Assembly: GCF_900116865.1 (NCBI RefSeq)
Contig: NZ_FPCD01000001.1
Location: 124,001 to 188,000 of the forward strand
Length of the DNA stretch: 64,000 nucleotides
Source: Butyrivibrio sp. M55
GTDB lineage: Bacteria > Bacillota > Clostridia > Lachnospirales > Lachnospiraceae
Direction: 5' to 3'
Positions 16,221-25,707 of the stretch are shown here, in pieces. Positions within the stretch are counted from its first letter, which is position 1; every line of letters starts with the position of its first letter. The notes under the pieces are model-generated. The model ran no database searches. It worked only from the letters and a program-made list of their open reading frames with translations, and had not been told where the DNA came from. Both the position numbers and the translations under genes were made by a program.

Positions 16221-17378
16221 ATGGATATGGCGTTCTTAGGGGATTTAGTGATTAATGTCTACACATTGTTTCTGTCTCTTATGTTACTGTTCTTCCAGGA
16301 GAGGGGCAGAAAGTCACATTCCAGTGTAGCTTATATCAGGTTGATCGGAATACTGGCCATCTTGGTCGGGGTTTCCGCTATGAGAGACGTTGCAAGTCTT
16401 TCAGACGGAAACTTCATATTCCTTTCGAAGCTGTCCAATTATCTGATATATGCCCTGGATCCGTTCAGCTTCCTGTTTGCAATTAAATATATTGACAGTT
16501 TCGTTACCGCCGATGACAGGAACGGCCGAAACGCATATATTAACCCTATTATGATCTATGCGATCTTTAACTGCATACTTGTCGCTCTCGATGCGCATCT
16601 GTCAAAAGGATGGTTTTATATAAGCTATAAGACGGGTTATGAGAGGGGAAGTTTGTATATGTTAAGACTTTTTATGCAGATCATGTCATGTGCGATAATT
16701 TTCGCGTTTATAACTGTATATAAGAGCTACATTCACAAATGGTACGTGGCTCCGATACAGGCTCTTCCGGTTATTGTAGTCACGGGAGAATTTCTGCAGT
16801 ATTTTATTCCGTATATCAATTTCGCCTACGCATCTTCTGTGTTCGCGTTTATGGTTCTCTTTATCTATGTTCAGAGAAGAGATATCCATATGGATTACCT
16901 GACGGGTACCGTGAACAGAAGAGGAATAGATGCCGCGCTTCGAAGGGCTATGGCCGACAGTGCCGAGAATCCTTTCTGTGCGGTCATGATCGATATTGAC
17001 TACTTCAAGCTCATAAACGACAACTTTGGACATAAGGTCGGAGATGAGGTTCTTGAGGGTATCGCGGCTATTCTTCTTAACACATTTGACAAGAAGGACG
17101 TAGTCGGAAGATATGGCGGAGACGAGTTCTGTATTATAACTCATACGACCGATGAACTCGAGATTGAAAAGAGAATTCATCAGGTTAAAAAACTTGTTGA
17201 AGATTTTGAGTGGAGCAACCGTGGTAAAATGGATCTTTCAGTGAGTGCGGGTATTGCCGTTTACAGTAAAGAAATGGAAATGCACGGCAAAGATTTCATG
17301 GAATTTGTTGACAGCAGAATGTATGAGGAAAAAGCGCTTCATCATCTGTCCAAGCAGGTTAAGGTGGCAGCAAATTGA
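16221..17378 (+). CDS. Membrane diguanylate cyclase (GGDEF)
   Basis: The N-terminal ~220 residues contain about six to seven hydrophobic segments forming a membrane sensor. The C-terminal GGDEF domain has LTGTVNRRG, DIDYFKLIND and an intact active site RYGGDEFC, so it should make c-di-GMP from GTP. No RxxD inhibitory site is evident five residues before the GGDEF. ATG 16221 is supported by AGGGGGA seven bases upstream and gives 385 residues. Its product could act on the PilZ protein encoded at 51976 in the flagellar operon; this link is inference. Confidence 0.9.
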   Translation: MDMAFLGDLVINVYTLFLSLMLLFFQERGRKSHSSVAYIRLIGILAILVGVSAMRDVASLSDGNFIFLSKLSNYLIYALDPFSFLFAIKYIDSFVTADDRNGRNAYINPIMIYAIFNCILVALDAHLSKGWFYISYKTGYERGSLYMLRLFMQIMSCAIIFAFITVYKSYIHKWYVAPIQALPVIVVTGEFLQYFIPYINFAYASSVFAFMVLFIYVQRRDIHMDYLTGTVNRRGIDAALRRAMADSAENPFCAVMIDIDYFKLINDNFGHKVGDEVLEGIAAILLNTFDKKDVVGRYGGDEFCIITHTTDELEIEKRIHQVKKLVEDFEWSNRGKMDLSVSAGIAVYSKEMEMHGKDFMEFVDSRMYEEKALHHLSKQVKVAAN

Positions 17379-17397
17379 TAATAATTTATTAAAGGGG

Positions 17398-17426
17398 TTG
17401 ACGAAAACTTTAAAAATGTATATTAA
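17398..17426 (+). promoter_or_regulatory. Sigma-A promoter for topA
   Basis: TTGACG (17398-17403), 17 bases, TATTAA (17421-17426). It is located in the short gap between the diguanylate cyclase and topA. Confidence 0.65.
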
Positions 17427-17497
17427 TAAGAACGTGAGTTTTAAGCGGAACTAACATAATTAACAATTAATATATATGAAGGGGCATAATTTAAACA

Positions 17498-19612
17498 ATG
17501 GCAAGTAGCAAGCGTACAGCGGATAAGAAAAATTCGCTTCTTATTGTTGAGTCACCCACAAAGGTTAAAGCTATAAAGAAGTTTTTGGGCTCAGGATATG
17601 AAGTTGCGGCAAGTAACGGTCATGTCAGAGATCTTCCGAGAAGTCAGATGGGGGTAGATATTAATAATGACTTCGAGCCTAAATATATAACCATCAGGGG
17701 AAAGGGCGATGTTCTCGCTACTCTCAGAAAGCAGGTCAAGAAGGCCAAGTGCGTATATCTCGCAACTGACCCGGACCGAGAGGGTGAAGCAATTTCATGG
17801 CACCTTATCTCGGCTCTTAAATTAAATGAATCAGATGTTAAGATACAGAGAGTGACATTCAATGAGATCACCAAGAATGCCGTCAAGGAAGCAATGAAGC
17901 ATCCAAGAGACATTGATATGAATCTCGTTGATGCACAGCAGGCAAGAAGAGTGCTTGACCGAATGGTTGGTTACAGCATTTCACCTCTTCTCTGGTCTAA
18001 GATAAAAAGAGGCTTAAGTGCCGGAAGAGTGCAGTCTGTTGCGCTCAGGATCATTGCCGACAGGGAAGAAGAAATTGATTCTTTTATCCCCAAGGAATAT
18101 TGGACACTTGATGTCAATCTCAAGATTAAAGGCGAAAAGAAGCCTATCGTAGCTCATTACTACGGAACAACCGAAGAGAAAAAAGAAATTGAGAGTAAGG
18201 CAGACCTTGATGCTATTTGCGCTTCACTTAAGGGCAAGAAGTTCAAGGTTACTGATATAAAGAAGGGCGAGAGAACCAAGAAGGCTCCGCTTCCTTTTAC
18301 AACATCAACACTTCAGCAGGAAGCTTCCAAATCGCTCAACTTCTCTACACAGAAGACAATGCGTGTTGCGCAGCAGCTTTACGAAGGAATCGACCTTGGC
18401 AAAGAGGGTACTGTAGGTCTTATCACATACCTCAGAACAGATTCCACACGTGTATCTGATGAAGCTGTTGCAGCTGCAAATAACTATATCTCCGAGAATT
18501 TCGGAGACGAGTATCTTGCTTCGGGAGCAGGTGCTAAGAAGCAGGAAGCTAAGATTCAGGATGCTCACGAAGCAATCAGACCTTCTTATATTGACAGACA
18601 TCCTGTTACCGTAAAAGAATACCTTTCAAAGGATCAGTTCAGACTCTATCAGCTCATATGGAGAAGATTCATGGCTAGCAGAATGGCTGCCGCTAAATAT
18701 GAGACAACATCGGTTAAGATAGATGCCGGAGAACACAGGTTTACAATGGCTGCGTCCAAGACTGTATTTGACGGTTTCCTTAACGTGTATACCGATGAGG
18801 ATGATCAGGTTGAGAAGAATGTTATTTCTTCCAACCTTAATGTAGATTCTGAGCTTACATTTGAGTCATTCGATGAAGACCAGCACTTTACACAGCCGGC
18901 TCCTCACTACACAGAGGCTTCTCTTGTTCATGATCTTGAGGCTCTCGGTATCGGAAGACCCAGTACTTACGCGCCTACAATCTCTACGATCATTGCAAGA
19001 CACTATATTACAAAGGAAAATAAGAGTCTTTACATCACAGAGCTTGGACAGGCTGTAAATAAGATGATGAATGATGCTTTTCCTCAGATTGTTGATGTTA
19101 ACTTTACTTCCAACATGGAGTCACTCCTTGATGGAATTGCCGACGGAGAAGTTAAGTGGAAGACTGTTATCAGAAACTTCTATCCCGATCTTGATAAGGC
19201 TGTTGCCGATGCAGAGAAGGAAATGGAAAAGATTCAGGTTCAGGATGAAGTGACAGATGAGATCTGCGAAGTTTGCGGAAGAAATCTTGTCATCAAGTAC
19301 GGTCCTCACGGTAAGTTCCTTGCTTGCCCCGGATTCCCCGAGTGCAAGAATACCAAGCCTTACTATGAGAAGATAGGTGTTCAGTGTCCTAAGTGCGGCA
19401 AAGATATCGTAATGAAGCGCACAAGAAAGGGACGTATCTTCTACGGATGTATCGACAATCCTGAGTGCGACTTTATGTCCTGGGCAAGACCTGTTGCAAC
19501 TAAATGTCCTAAGTGCGGAAGCCTTATGGTTGCTAAGAGCAGTAAGTTGGCATGCACAAATACAGACTGCGGATTTGTGTGCAACAAGGACGAACTCGAG
19601 AAGAAAAACTGA
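17498..19612 (+). CDS. topA: DNA topoisomerase I
   Basis: A 704-residue type IA topoisomerase that relaxes negative supercoils. The Toprim domain has LLIVESPTKVKAI and the metal triad in TDPDREGEA. The active-site tyrosine is in GLITYLRTDSTRVS at about residue 310. Three C-terminal zinc ribbons with CxxC pairs (CEVCG, CPKCG, CPKCG) are intact. The ATG is preceded by AAGGGGC at a somewhat long distance (about 13 bases). It is directly followed by a terminator and codY, the usual order in Clostridia. Confidence 0.97.
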   Translation: MASSKRTADKKNSLLIVESPTKVKAIKKFLGSGYEVAASNGHVRDLPRSQMGVDINNDFEPKYITIRGKGDVLATLRKQVKKAKCVYLATDPDREGEAISWHLISALKLNESDVKIQRVTFNEITKNAVKEAMKHPRDIDMNLVDAQQARRVLDRMVGYSISPLLWSKIKRGLSAGRVQSVALRIIADREEEIDSFIPKEYWTLDVNLKIKGEKKPIVAHYYGTTEEKKEIESKADLDAICASLKGKKFKVTDIKKGERTKKAPLPFTTSTLQQEASKSLNFSTQKTMRVAQQLYEGIDLGKEGTVGLITYLRTDSTRVSDEAVAAANNYISENFGDEYLASGAGAKKQEAKIQDAHEAIRPSYIDRHPVTVKEYLSKDQFRLYQLIWRRFMASRMAAAKYETTSVKIDAGEHRFTMAASKTVFDGFLNVYTDEDDQVEKNVISSNLNVDSELTFESFDEDQHFTQPAPHYTEASLVHDLEALGIGRPSTYAPTISTIIARHYITKENKSLYITELGQAVNKMMNDAFPQIVDVNFTSNMESLLDGIADGEVKWKTVIRNFYPDLDKAVADAEKEMEKIQVQDEVTDEICEVCGRNLVIKYGPHGKFLACPGFPECKNTKPYYEKIGVQCPKCGKDIVMKRTRKGRIFYGCIDNPECDFMSWARPVATKCPKCGSLMVAKSSKLACTNTDCGFVCNKDELEKKN

Positions 19613-19655
19613 GTTGATTGAATATTTAGAAAAATTTAGATTTTTTTCATAATTG

Positions 19656-19690
19656 TAGGCGCTTTATTGTTTGAAGCGCCTATATTTTTA
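19656..19690 (+). terminator. Terminator after topA
   Basis: A perfect 9-bp stem TAGGCGCTT (19656-19664) / AAGCGCCTA (19674-19682) followed by TATTTTTA. Confidence 0.75.
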
Positions 19691-19751
19691 TGCTAAGATT
19701 ACGTTAAGACACCGTGAAAACATTTCTTTTTGATAATAGAAGGAGATTCTT

Positions 19752-20531
19752 ATGAGTAGTGTTCAACTACTGGATAAAACCCGGAAAATCGGAAAACTGC
19801 TTCATAACAGTAACTTAGGTAAAGTGGTATTTAATGATATCTGCAGGGTTTTATGTGATATTCTCTCGTCAAACATGTTTGTCATCAGTAAGAAAGGGAA
19901 GGTTCTTGGAATCGGAGAGAGTGCCAGCGTTGAATCGTTAAGTGGATTGCTCGTTGACAGCGTAGGCTCTTTTATTGACCCGATGCTCAATGAGAGACTT
20001 CTTACCATTCTTTCAACAAAGGAGAATGTCAATCTTGAGACTTTAGGTTTCGAAGGAATTGACAGCAGTAAATTTCAGGCGATTATTACTCCCATAGAGA
20101 TTGCCGGAGAAAGGCTCGGTACTCTTTTTATCTATAAGACGGATAAACCTTATGATATCGATGATATTATTCTGTGCGAGTACGGAACGACGGTTGTCGG
20201 ACTTGAAATGCTCCGCGCAGTAAATGAAGAGAATGCGGAAGAGAGCAGAAAGCTTGCGGTTGTAAAATCAGCGATCGGAACATTGTCATTCTCCGAGATG
20301 CAGGCAATCATCCATATCTTTGATGAACTTGACGGAATGGAAGGTGTGCTTGTAGCAAGTAAGATCGCGGACAGAGTTGGAATCACAAGAAGCGTTATCG
20401 TCAATGCCCTCAGAAAATTTGAGAGTGCCGGCGTTATTGAGTCCAGATCTTCGGGAATGAAAGGAACATATATCAAAGTAATTAACGATGTTGTCTTCAG
20501 CGAGATCAAGAAACTAAAACAAGAGATGTAA
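19752..20531 (+). CDS. codY: GTP- and branched-chain-amino-acid-sensing repressor CodY
   Basis: A 259-residue homologue over the whole length. An N-terminal GAF domain (LLDKTRKIGKLLH ...) binds isoleucine/valine, and a C-terminal winged helix-turn-helix (ASKIADRVGITRSVIVNALRKFESAGVIESRSSG) binds DNA. CodY represses nutrient-limitation genes, including motility in B. subtilis, where it also lies directly before the fla/che operon. A strong AGAAGGAGA ribosome site precedes the ATG. Confidence 0.96.
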   Translation: MSSVQLLDKTRKIGKLLHNSNLGKVVFNDICRVLCDILSSNMFVISKKGKVLGIGESASVESLSGLLVDSVGSFIDPMLNERLLTILSTKENVNLETLGFEGIDSSKFQAIITPIEIAGERLGTLFIYKTDKPYDIDDIILCEYGTTVVGLEMLRAVNEENAEESRKLAVVKSAIGTLSFSEMQAIIHIFDELDGMEGVLVASKIADRVGITRSVIVNALRKFESAGVIESRSSGMKGTYIKVINDVVFSEIKKLKQEM

Positions 20532-20580
20532 TTGTCCGATATATATAAAGAACAGCATAAAATACGGATAGTATTTGGAT

Positions 20581-20617
20581 GAAGGGATTTATCGAAAGGT
20601 AGATTCCTTCTTTTATT
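20581..20617 (+). terminator. Terminator after codY
   Basis: A 12-bp stem with three G-T wobbles (GAAGGGATTTAT, 20581-20592, with GTAGATTCCTTC, 20599-20610) is followed by TTTTATTT. It separates codY from the flagellar operon. The rest of the 312-base stretch 20532-20843 is AT-rich and shows only the flgB promoter. Confidence 0.65.
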
Positions 20618-20758
20618 TGGATAAAAAATAACATAGAAAAACGTTTGTTTAATATTAATATTAATTTTTATGTTTAATTAAGTTGTGTTTAAAATAAGTT
20701 TTCGTACTTCATTTAGTAGTTAATTTTGAAATTAGGCACAATATAAAGTATATTTTAC

Positions 20759-20787
20759 TTGTATTTTAGCTAAAAAAATTCTATTAT
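20759..20787 (+). promoter_or_regulatory. Putative sigma-A promoter of the flagellar operon
   Basis: TTGTAT (20759-20764), 17 bases, TATTAT (20782-20787), about 57 bases upstream of flgB. No sigma-D match was seen here. Confidence 0.5.
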
Positions 20788-20843
20788 AAATATAAGTATG
20801 ATACATAAAGTGTACCCATCTTTATGATTTAAGGAGGAAGAAG

Positions 20844-21239
20844 ATGATCAATAGCAGCGTTTTTGATTATATCAATGTCTTGGATAAGGCTTCTGACGCG
20901 TCTTGGACAAGAAATGAGATTATCGCGAACAATATAGCGAATGTAGACACTCCGGGGTACAAGAGACAGGACCTGAATTTTGAGGATGAGCTTGAGAGAG
21001 CGCTCGGACATTCAAGATACAGGACCATGGACCAGAAAGTTTCGGATTTAAAGGATAAGCATTTAAAAGCAAGAGTTGTCAACGACTACTCGAATTTCTC
21101 TTACAGGACCGACAGAAATAATGTTGACATAGATACTGAGAATGTCACACTTGCAGCTAATCAGATTAAATATCAGGGACTTATGGCAGGACTTAATTCT
21201 GAGTTCAAGAATCTTCTTGCTGTTACTAAGTCTTCGTAA
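20844..21239 (+). CDS. flgB: Flagellar basal-body rod protein FlgB
   Basis: A proximal rod protein of 131 residues, exported through the flagellar export apparatus. The N-terminal rod signature is present as RNEIIANNIANVDTPGYKRQDLNFE, and the C-terminus ends in the short helix expected of rod proteins. AAGGAGGAAG ribosome site. First gene of the fla/che operon. Confidence 0.95.
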   Translation: MINSSVFDYINVLDKASDASWTRNEIIANNIANVDTPGYKRQDLNFEDELERALGHSRYRTMDQKVSDLKDKHLKARVVNDYSNFSYRTDRNNVDIDTENVTLAANQIKYQGLMAGLNSEFKNLLAVTKSS

Positions 21240-21284
21240 TCATTCATACATTATTTTTTATTTATTTCATAGGAGGTAACCGGT

Positions 21285-21731
21285 ATGAGTATTTTCGATT
21301 CTTTCAACATCAACTCATCAGGAATGACGGCTCAGAGATTCAGAATGGACATTATCTCTGAAAACATTGCCAACGCAAATACAACAAGAACACAGGATGG
21401 AACTCCTTATGTCAGAAAGGTAGTTACATTTGCAGAGAAAGGTTCACAGACTCCTTTTTCAAGGATATTGAACGAAAGACTTGACCACTATTCGGGAAGA
21501 GGTGTCAAGGTTACTAAGGTTCAGGATGACACATGGACACAGATGAATATTGTCTACGATCCTTCACATCCCGATGCCGATGAAAATGGATATGTGACTT
21601 ATCCCAATGTCAATACGGTTACAGAGATGACAAACCTTATTGATGCAAGCAGATCTTACGAAGCAAATGCTACAGCTTTCAATGCAAGCAAGAATCTTGC
21701 TACCAGAGGTCTTGAGATAGGAAACGGCTGA
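21285..21731 (+). CDS. flgC: Flagellar basal-body rod protein FlgC
   Basis: A 148-residue rod protein with the N-terminal SGMTAQRFRMDIISENIANANTT signature and a C-terminal helix (MTNLIDASRSYEANATAFNASK) typical of FlgC. TAGGAGGT ribosome site. It lies between flgB and fliE as in other Firmicutes. Confidence 0.96.
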   Translation: MSIFDSFNINSSGMTAQRFRMDIISENIANANTTRTQDGTPYVRKVVTFAEKGSQTPFSRILNERLDHYSGRGVKVTKVQDDTWTQMNIVYDPSHPDADENGYVTYPNVNTVTEMTNLIDASRSYEANATAFNASKNLATRGLEIGNG

Positions 21732-21777
21732 TACGGTATGGTATAAACTGAACCGTTAATTTTGGAGGTAGTATTTA

Positions 21778-22119
21778 ATGGCTTCACTTGATATATCACA
21801 ACTTAGGAATGTAACTTCACAGGCAATCAAGAATGCAGAGAAGACAAACAGCAGAGTCTATAACGTTTTGGGGAACAATGATGACTCGGCAAACTCTTTT
21901 TCTTCGATCTTTGATCAGGCTGTGCAGAACATAAATACAACAAATGCATATCTTTCAGATGCCGAGAACGAAGAGATAAGATGGGCTCTTGGCAAGACTG
22001 ACAATACGCATGACCTTACCATCGCGCTTCAGAAGGCTCAGACAGCGCTTCAGTATACGATCGCTGTGCGCGACAAGGCCCTGGCTGCATACAGAGAGCT
22101 GACACAAATGCAGATCTGA
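21778..22119 (+). CDS. fliE: Flagellar hook-basal body complex protein FliE
   Basis: A 113-residue protein linking the MS ring to the rod. The C-terminal half (HDLTIALQKAQTALQYTIAVRDKALAAYRELTQMQI) is the conserved FliE block. A TTGGAGGTAG ribosome site precedes the ATG. Confidence 0.95.
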   Translation: MASLDISQLRNVTSQAIKNAEKTNSRVYNVLGNNDDSANSFSSIFDQAVQNINTTNAYLSDAENEEIRWALGKTDNTHDLTIALQKAQTALQYTIAVRDKALAAYRELTQMQI

Positions 22120-22165
22120 TCGCTCATTTTTTATAGTTTTTTAGTTTTTTTGGGAGGGAGAATAA

Positions 22166-23782
22166 ATGGCTGACAGGTTTAAAGAGCTGTGGCAGAAAAT
22201 TCTCGATTGGTGGAACAAGTTTACAGCGAAACAGAAAACGCTGGTTGTTGGAGCGGGGACAGTAGTTCTTCTCACACTTATCATCTTGTTATCTGCTTTG
22301 AATCAGCCTCAATATGTTCTTTTGGCGAGTGCCAATTCTACAAAAGAGGCATCGGAGATCAAGGACCTTTTGGACTCAAACGCCATCAACTACAAGATGT
22401 CTGATGACGGTCTTGACTTTAAGGTTCTCAAAAAAGATCAGGCTAATGCCAATCTTCTTTTAGGTGCTAATGATATACAATCATACGCATACAGTATCGA
22501 CAACGTAACTAACGGAAGTTTTTCCACGACAGAATCAGACAAGCAAAAAAAGTATGTGGTTTATCTGGAGAAACAGCTGGAGTCTGACTTCATCCAGAAT
22601 TTTACAACAATTGACGCTGCGCATGTTCAGTTGCATATACCGGACAATGACGGAACCCTTATCGGAAACAAGGAAGAATCTTCCGCAACCATTATGCTTG
22701 AGATTGCAGAGGGAGCGGAGTTTACCGAGGATAACGCTGCATTTCTTGCAAAAGCGGTAGCGAAGGCTCTCGGCAATTCGGATACGAAGAATATTGTAAT
22801 CGTAGACAACCAAAGTAATCTTCTTTTTTCGGGAGATGAAGATTCTACCGTTACAGGACTTGCAAGCACTCAGCTTTCGCTTAAGTCCAAGGCTGAACAG
22901 ATTGTAAAAAACGAAGTCAAAAAAGTTATACTTGGAACCAAGTTGTATGACGCAGTCGAGGTTGCAAGTAATCTTGATATGGATTTTTCTCATGAAGAGG
23001 TTGTTCAGCATGACTATACACCGGCTGAAGATCAGACTCAGGGCGTGCTCAGTCATGAGGATATCTATACTGCAGAAAACGTAAACGGCATCAGTGGCAT
23101 ACCGGGAACGGACACAAATGCCGATGATGAGACTACATACGTAACTCAGGACAATAATAATTCAAGTTCAAATATCAACGAGGAGTCGAGAGATTATCTT
23201 CCGAATGAGAAGATAACGACAACGACAAATCAGCCCGGTGCTGTAAAATACGCATCTTCTTCGATATCCGTTACAGCGATCAACTACGTTGTTATGAATG
23301 AGGAAGATTATAACAGCGCAGATCATGAAAATCTTACATGGGCTGAATTTAAGGCACAGAACAAAACTCCTTCAACAGAGGAAGTTCCCGAAAACATCGT
23401 GAATGTTGTTTCCAAGGCTACGGGAATTCCTGCTGAGAATGTTGCTATAGTGGCATCTACGGAGTACATGTTTTTTGATAAGACAGGATCTTCGATAACG
23501 CTTTCGGACATCCTTCAGATAGTTCTTATCCTTGTGATCTTGGGACTTCTTGCATTTATTATCATAAGGAGTATGTGGACGACCAAGAAGACGGAGGAAG
23601 TGGAAGAACCCGAGCCTTTGTCTGTTGAATCACTTCTTGAGTCACAGCCCGAGGAACTTCTCGAAGATATTGAGATGGATACGGGATCTGAGACAAAGAG
23701 ACTTATCGAGAAATTCGTTGACGAGAATCCCGAAGCGGCCGCAACGCTTCTTCGAAACTGGTTAAACGAAGACTATACATGA
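22166..23782 (+). CDS. fliF: Flagellar MS-ring protein FliF
   Basis: A 538-residue membrane protein building the MS ring. There is one TM segment at about residues 25-45 and a second at about 450-475 (ILQIVLILVILGLLAFIIIR). Two ring-building domains lie between, and the C-terminus (PEAAATLLRNWLNED) contacts FliG. GGGAGGGAG ribosome site. It lies directly upstream of fliG, as expected for partners. Confidence 0.96.
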   Translation: MADRFKELWQKILDWWNKFTAKQKTLVVGAGTVVLLTLIILLSALNQPQYVLLASANSTKEASEIKDLLDSNAINYKMSDDGLDFKVLKKDQANANLLLGANDIQSYAYSIDNVTNGSFSTTESDKQKKYVVYLEKQLESDFIQNFTTIDAAHVQLHIPDNDGTLIGNKEESSATIMLEIAEGAEFTEDNAAFLAKAVAKALGNSDTKNIVIVDNQSNLLFSGDEDSTVTGLASTQLSLKSKAEQIVKNEVKKVILGTKLYDAVEVASNLDMDFSHEEVVQHDYTPAEDQTQGVLSHEDIYTAENVNGISGIPGTDTNADDETTYVTQDNNNSSSNINEESRDYLPNEKITTTTNQPGAVKYASSSISVTAINYVVMNEEDYNSADHENLTWAEFKAQNKTPSTEEVPENIVNVVSKATGIPAENVAIVASTEYMFFDKTGSSITLSDILQIVLILVILGLLAFIIIRSMWTTKKTEEVEEPEPLSVESLLESQPEELLEDIEMDTGSETKRLIEKFVDENPEAAATLLRNWLNEDYT

Positions 23783-23796
23783 TGGGGTGAAATAAT

Positions 23797-24822
23797 ATGG
23801 ATATAGGGTCAAATCCTTTAACTTCGGATTTTACCGGCACACAAAAAGCGGCGATTCTCCTTATTGCACTGGGACCGGAGAAATCATCCGCCATATTTAA
23901 GCATCTGAAAGAGGAAGAAATCGAGGAACTTACCCTCGAGATCGCCAATACAAGAAGCGTTACTTCGCAGATCAAGGAAGCGATTCTTGAAGAATTCTAC
24001 GGAGTCTGTCTTGCTCAGCAGTATATTGCAGAAGGTGGTATCAATTATGCTAAGGAGCTTCTTGAAAAAGCTCTCGGTGAAGATAAGGCTCTTGATGTTA
24101 TCAGCAAACTTACGGCTTCACTTCAGGTTAAGCCCTTTGAGTTTATCAGAAAGACAGAACCTTCTCAGATACTTACATTCATTCAGGACGAGCATCCGCA
24201 GACAATCGCACTTATCTTGTCATATATGTCACCGGCTCAGAGTGCGATGGTTTTGTCGGCTCTTCCGCCTGACAGACAGGCTGATGTTGCAAAACGTATT
24301 GCAGCCATGGACAGAACAAGTCCGGATACCATAAAGGAAGTGGAAAAAGTGCTTGAATCAAAGCTTTCTTCTCTTGTAAACCAGGATTACACGATCATCG
24401 GCGGCGTAGACGCTGTTGTAGATATCCTGAATACGGTAGACAGAGCTACAGAAAAGCATATCATGGAGACTCTCGAGATCGAAGAGCCCGAACTTGCGGA
24501 CGAGATCAGAAAGAAGATGTTCGTGTTCGAGGACGTTCTTCTTTTGGACGACAGATCGATTCAGAGAGTGTTGCGTGAAGTTGAGAACAGCGATCTTGCT
24601 CTTGCATGTAAAGGTGCTACAGAGCAGGTTCAGAATGCTATTTTCAACAACCTTTCAAAGCGTCTTGCAGCTATGATCCGCGAGGATATGGATTTCATGG
24701 GACCTGTTCGTATGAAGGATGTTGAAGAGGCTCAGCAGAAGATTGTTAACGTCATCAGAAAGCTTGAGGATTCCGGTGAAATTGTAATCTCCAGAGGCGG
24801 AGGTGATGAGCTAATTGTCTAA
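23797..24822 (+). CDS. fliG: Flagellar motor switch protein FliG
   Basis: A 341-residue C-ring protein that transmits stator torque. The N-terminal FliF-binding part contains GTQKAAILLIALGPEKSSAIF, the middle has the EHPQTIALILSY motif, and the C-terminal torque helix includes DVLLLDDRSIQRVLREV with charged residues typical of FliG-C. It overlaps fliH by eight bases. Confidence 0.97.
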   Translation: MDIGSNPLTSDFTGTQKAAILLIALGPEKSSAIFKHLKEEEIEELTLEIANTRSVTSQIKEAILEEFYGVCLAQQYIAEGGINYAKELLEKALGEDKALDVISKLTASLQVKPFEFIRKTEPSQILTFIQDEHPQTIALILSYMSPAQSAMVLSALPPDRQADVAKRIAAMDRTSPDTIKEVEKVLESKLSSLVNQDYTIIGGVDAVVDILNTVDRATEKHIMETLEIEEPELADEIRKKMFVFEDVLLLDDRSIQRVLREVENSDLALACKGATEQVQNAIFNNLSKRLAAMIREDMDFMGPVRMKDVEEAQQKIVNVIRKLEDSGEIVISRGGGDELIV

Positions 24823-25690
24823 TCTTTTTAAAGCCGGCTTTGTGAGTTTTGATCAGAGCGATGCAAGAATAATAGATAATAACGATCTTTCAAACAGAAA
24901 GATCGAGGCATATCAGGAAAGAGAACTTAAGCGTCAGAGAACCAGAATGATGCAGGAGGAAGGCTACGAAGAGGGCGAGAGCGTTGAAGATTTTGTTCCG
25001 GGGATAGGACTTGAACAGATTGATCAGCTTACTCAGGACCAGAATATGCTGGGATCCTTTCCGGACCCTCAGTTTGATATGGAAGCCATGCAGGCTGAGA
25101 TAGACCTTAAACTCCAGCAGGCTCAGGAACAGGCCGAGATGATCATAAATGATGCACAGCAACAGGCTGAGAACATCAGAAATCAGGCTATGGATCAGGG
25201 AAGACAGGAAGGGTATGACGCCGGATATCAGGAAGGCCTTGCTGCTGTTGAGCAGATAAAACAGGAAACTCTTCAGAAGCAGGAAGAACTTGATAAAGAG
25301 TATCAGCAGATTGTCGATGAGCTTGAACCCGAGATGGTTGATGTGCTGACTCAAATTTATGAGCATGTATTTGGTGTAGACATGAGGGAAGATAAGGGAA
25401 TAATCCTTCATCTTCTTAAGAATACGCTTTCCAGAATCGAGCCCGGTAACGACCTTATCGTGCATATTTCTCCCGATGATTACGACGATGTCATGGATGA
25501 AAAAGATTCTATTGACGCATGTATTTCTTCTCCGAGTACGACGATGGAGATTATCGAAGATCCGCTTCTTAAGAAAAATGAATGCATGATAGAATCGGAT
25601 AGCGGTGTTTTTGATTGTAGTCTCGGAGTTGAGCTTTCTGAGCTCACAAGGAAACTCAGACTTCTTTCTTTTGACAGAAAGAAAAGATAA
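24815..25690 (+). CDS. fliH: Flagellar assembly protein FliH
   Basis: A negative regulator and stator of the FliI ATPase. The 291-residue protein has a long Gln/Glu-rich helical middle (about residues 85-165, with QAQEQAEMIINDAQQQAE and GYDAGYQEG) and a conserved C-terminal domain. The start is TTG at 24815, inside the end of fliG, with GGAGG about ten bases upstream. Identity is supported by position between fliG and fliI. Confidence 0.9.
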   Translation: MSNLFKAGFVSFDQSDARIIDNNDLSNRKIEAYQERELKRQRTRMMQEEGYEEGESVEDFVPGIGLEQIDQLTQDQNMLGSFPDPQFDMEAMQAEIDLKLQQAQEQAEMIINDAQQQAENIRNQAMDQGRQEGYDAGYQEGLAAVEQIKQETLQKQEELDKEYQQIVDELEPEMVDVLTQIYEHVFGVDMREDKGIILHLLKNTLSRIEPGNDLIVHISPDDYDDVMDEKDSIDACISSPSTTMEIIEDPLLKKNECMIESDSGVFDCSLGVELSELTRKLRLLSFDRKKR

Positions 25691-25707
25691 AGAGTAGGTT
25701 ATAAATT

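Noticed and set aside
19621-19635. CodY-box-like sequence upstream of codY (12 of 15 positions)
   Set aside because: The region is very AT-rich so such a match is expected by chance, and it lies before the topA terminator rather than at the codY promoter.
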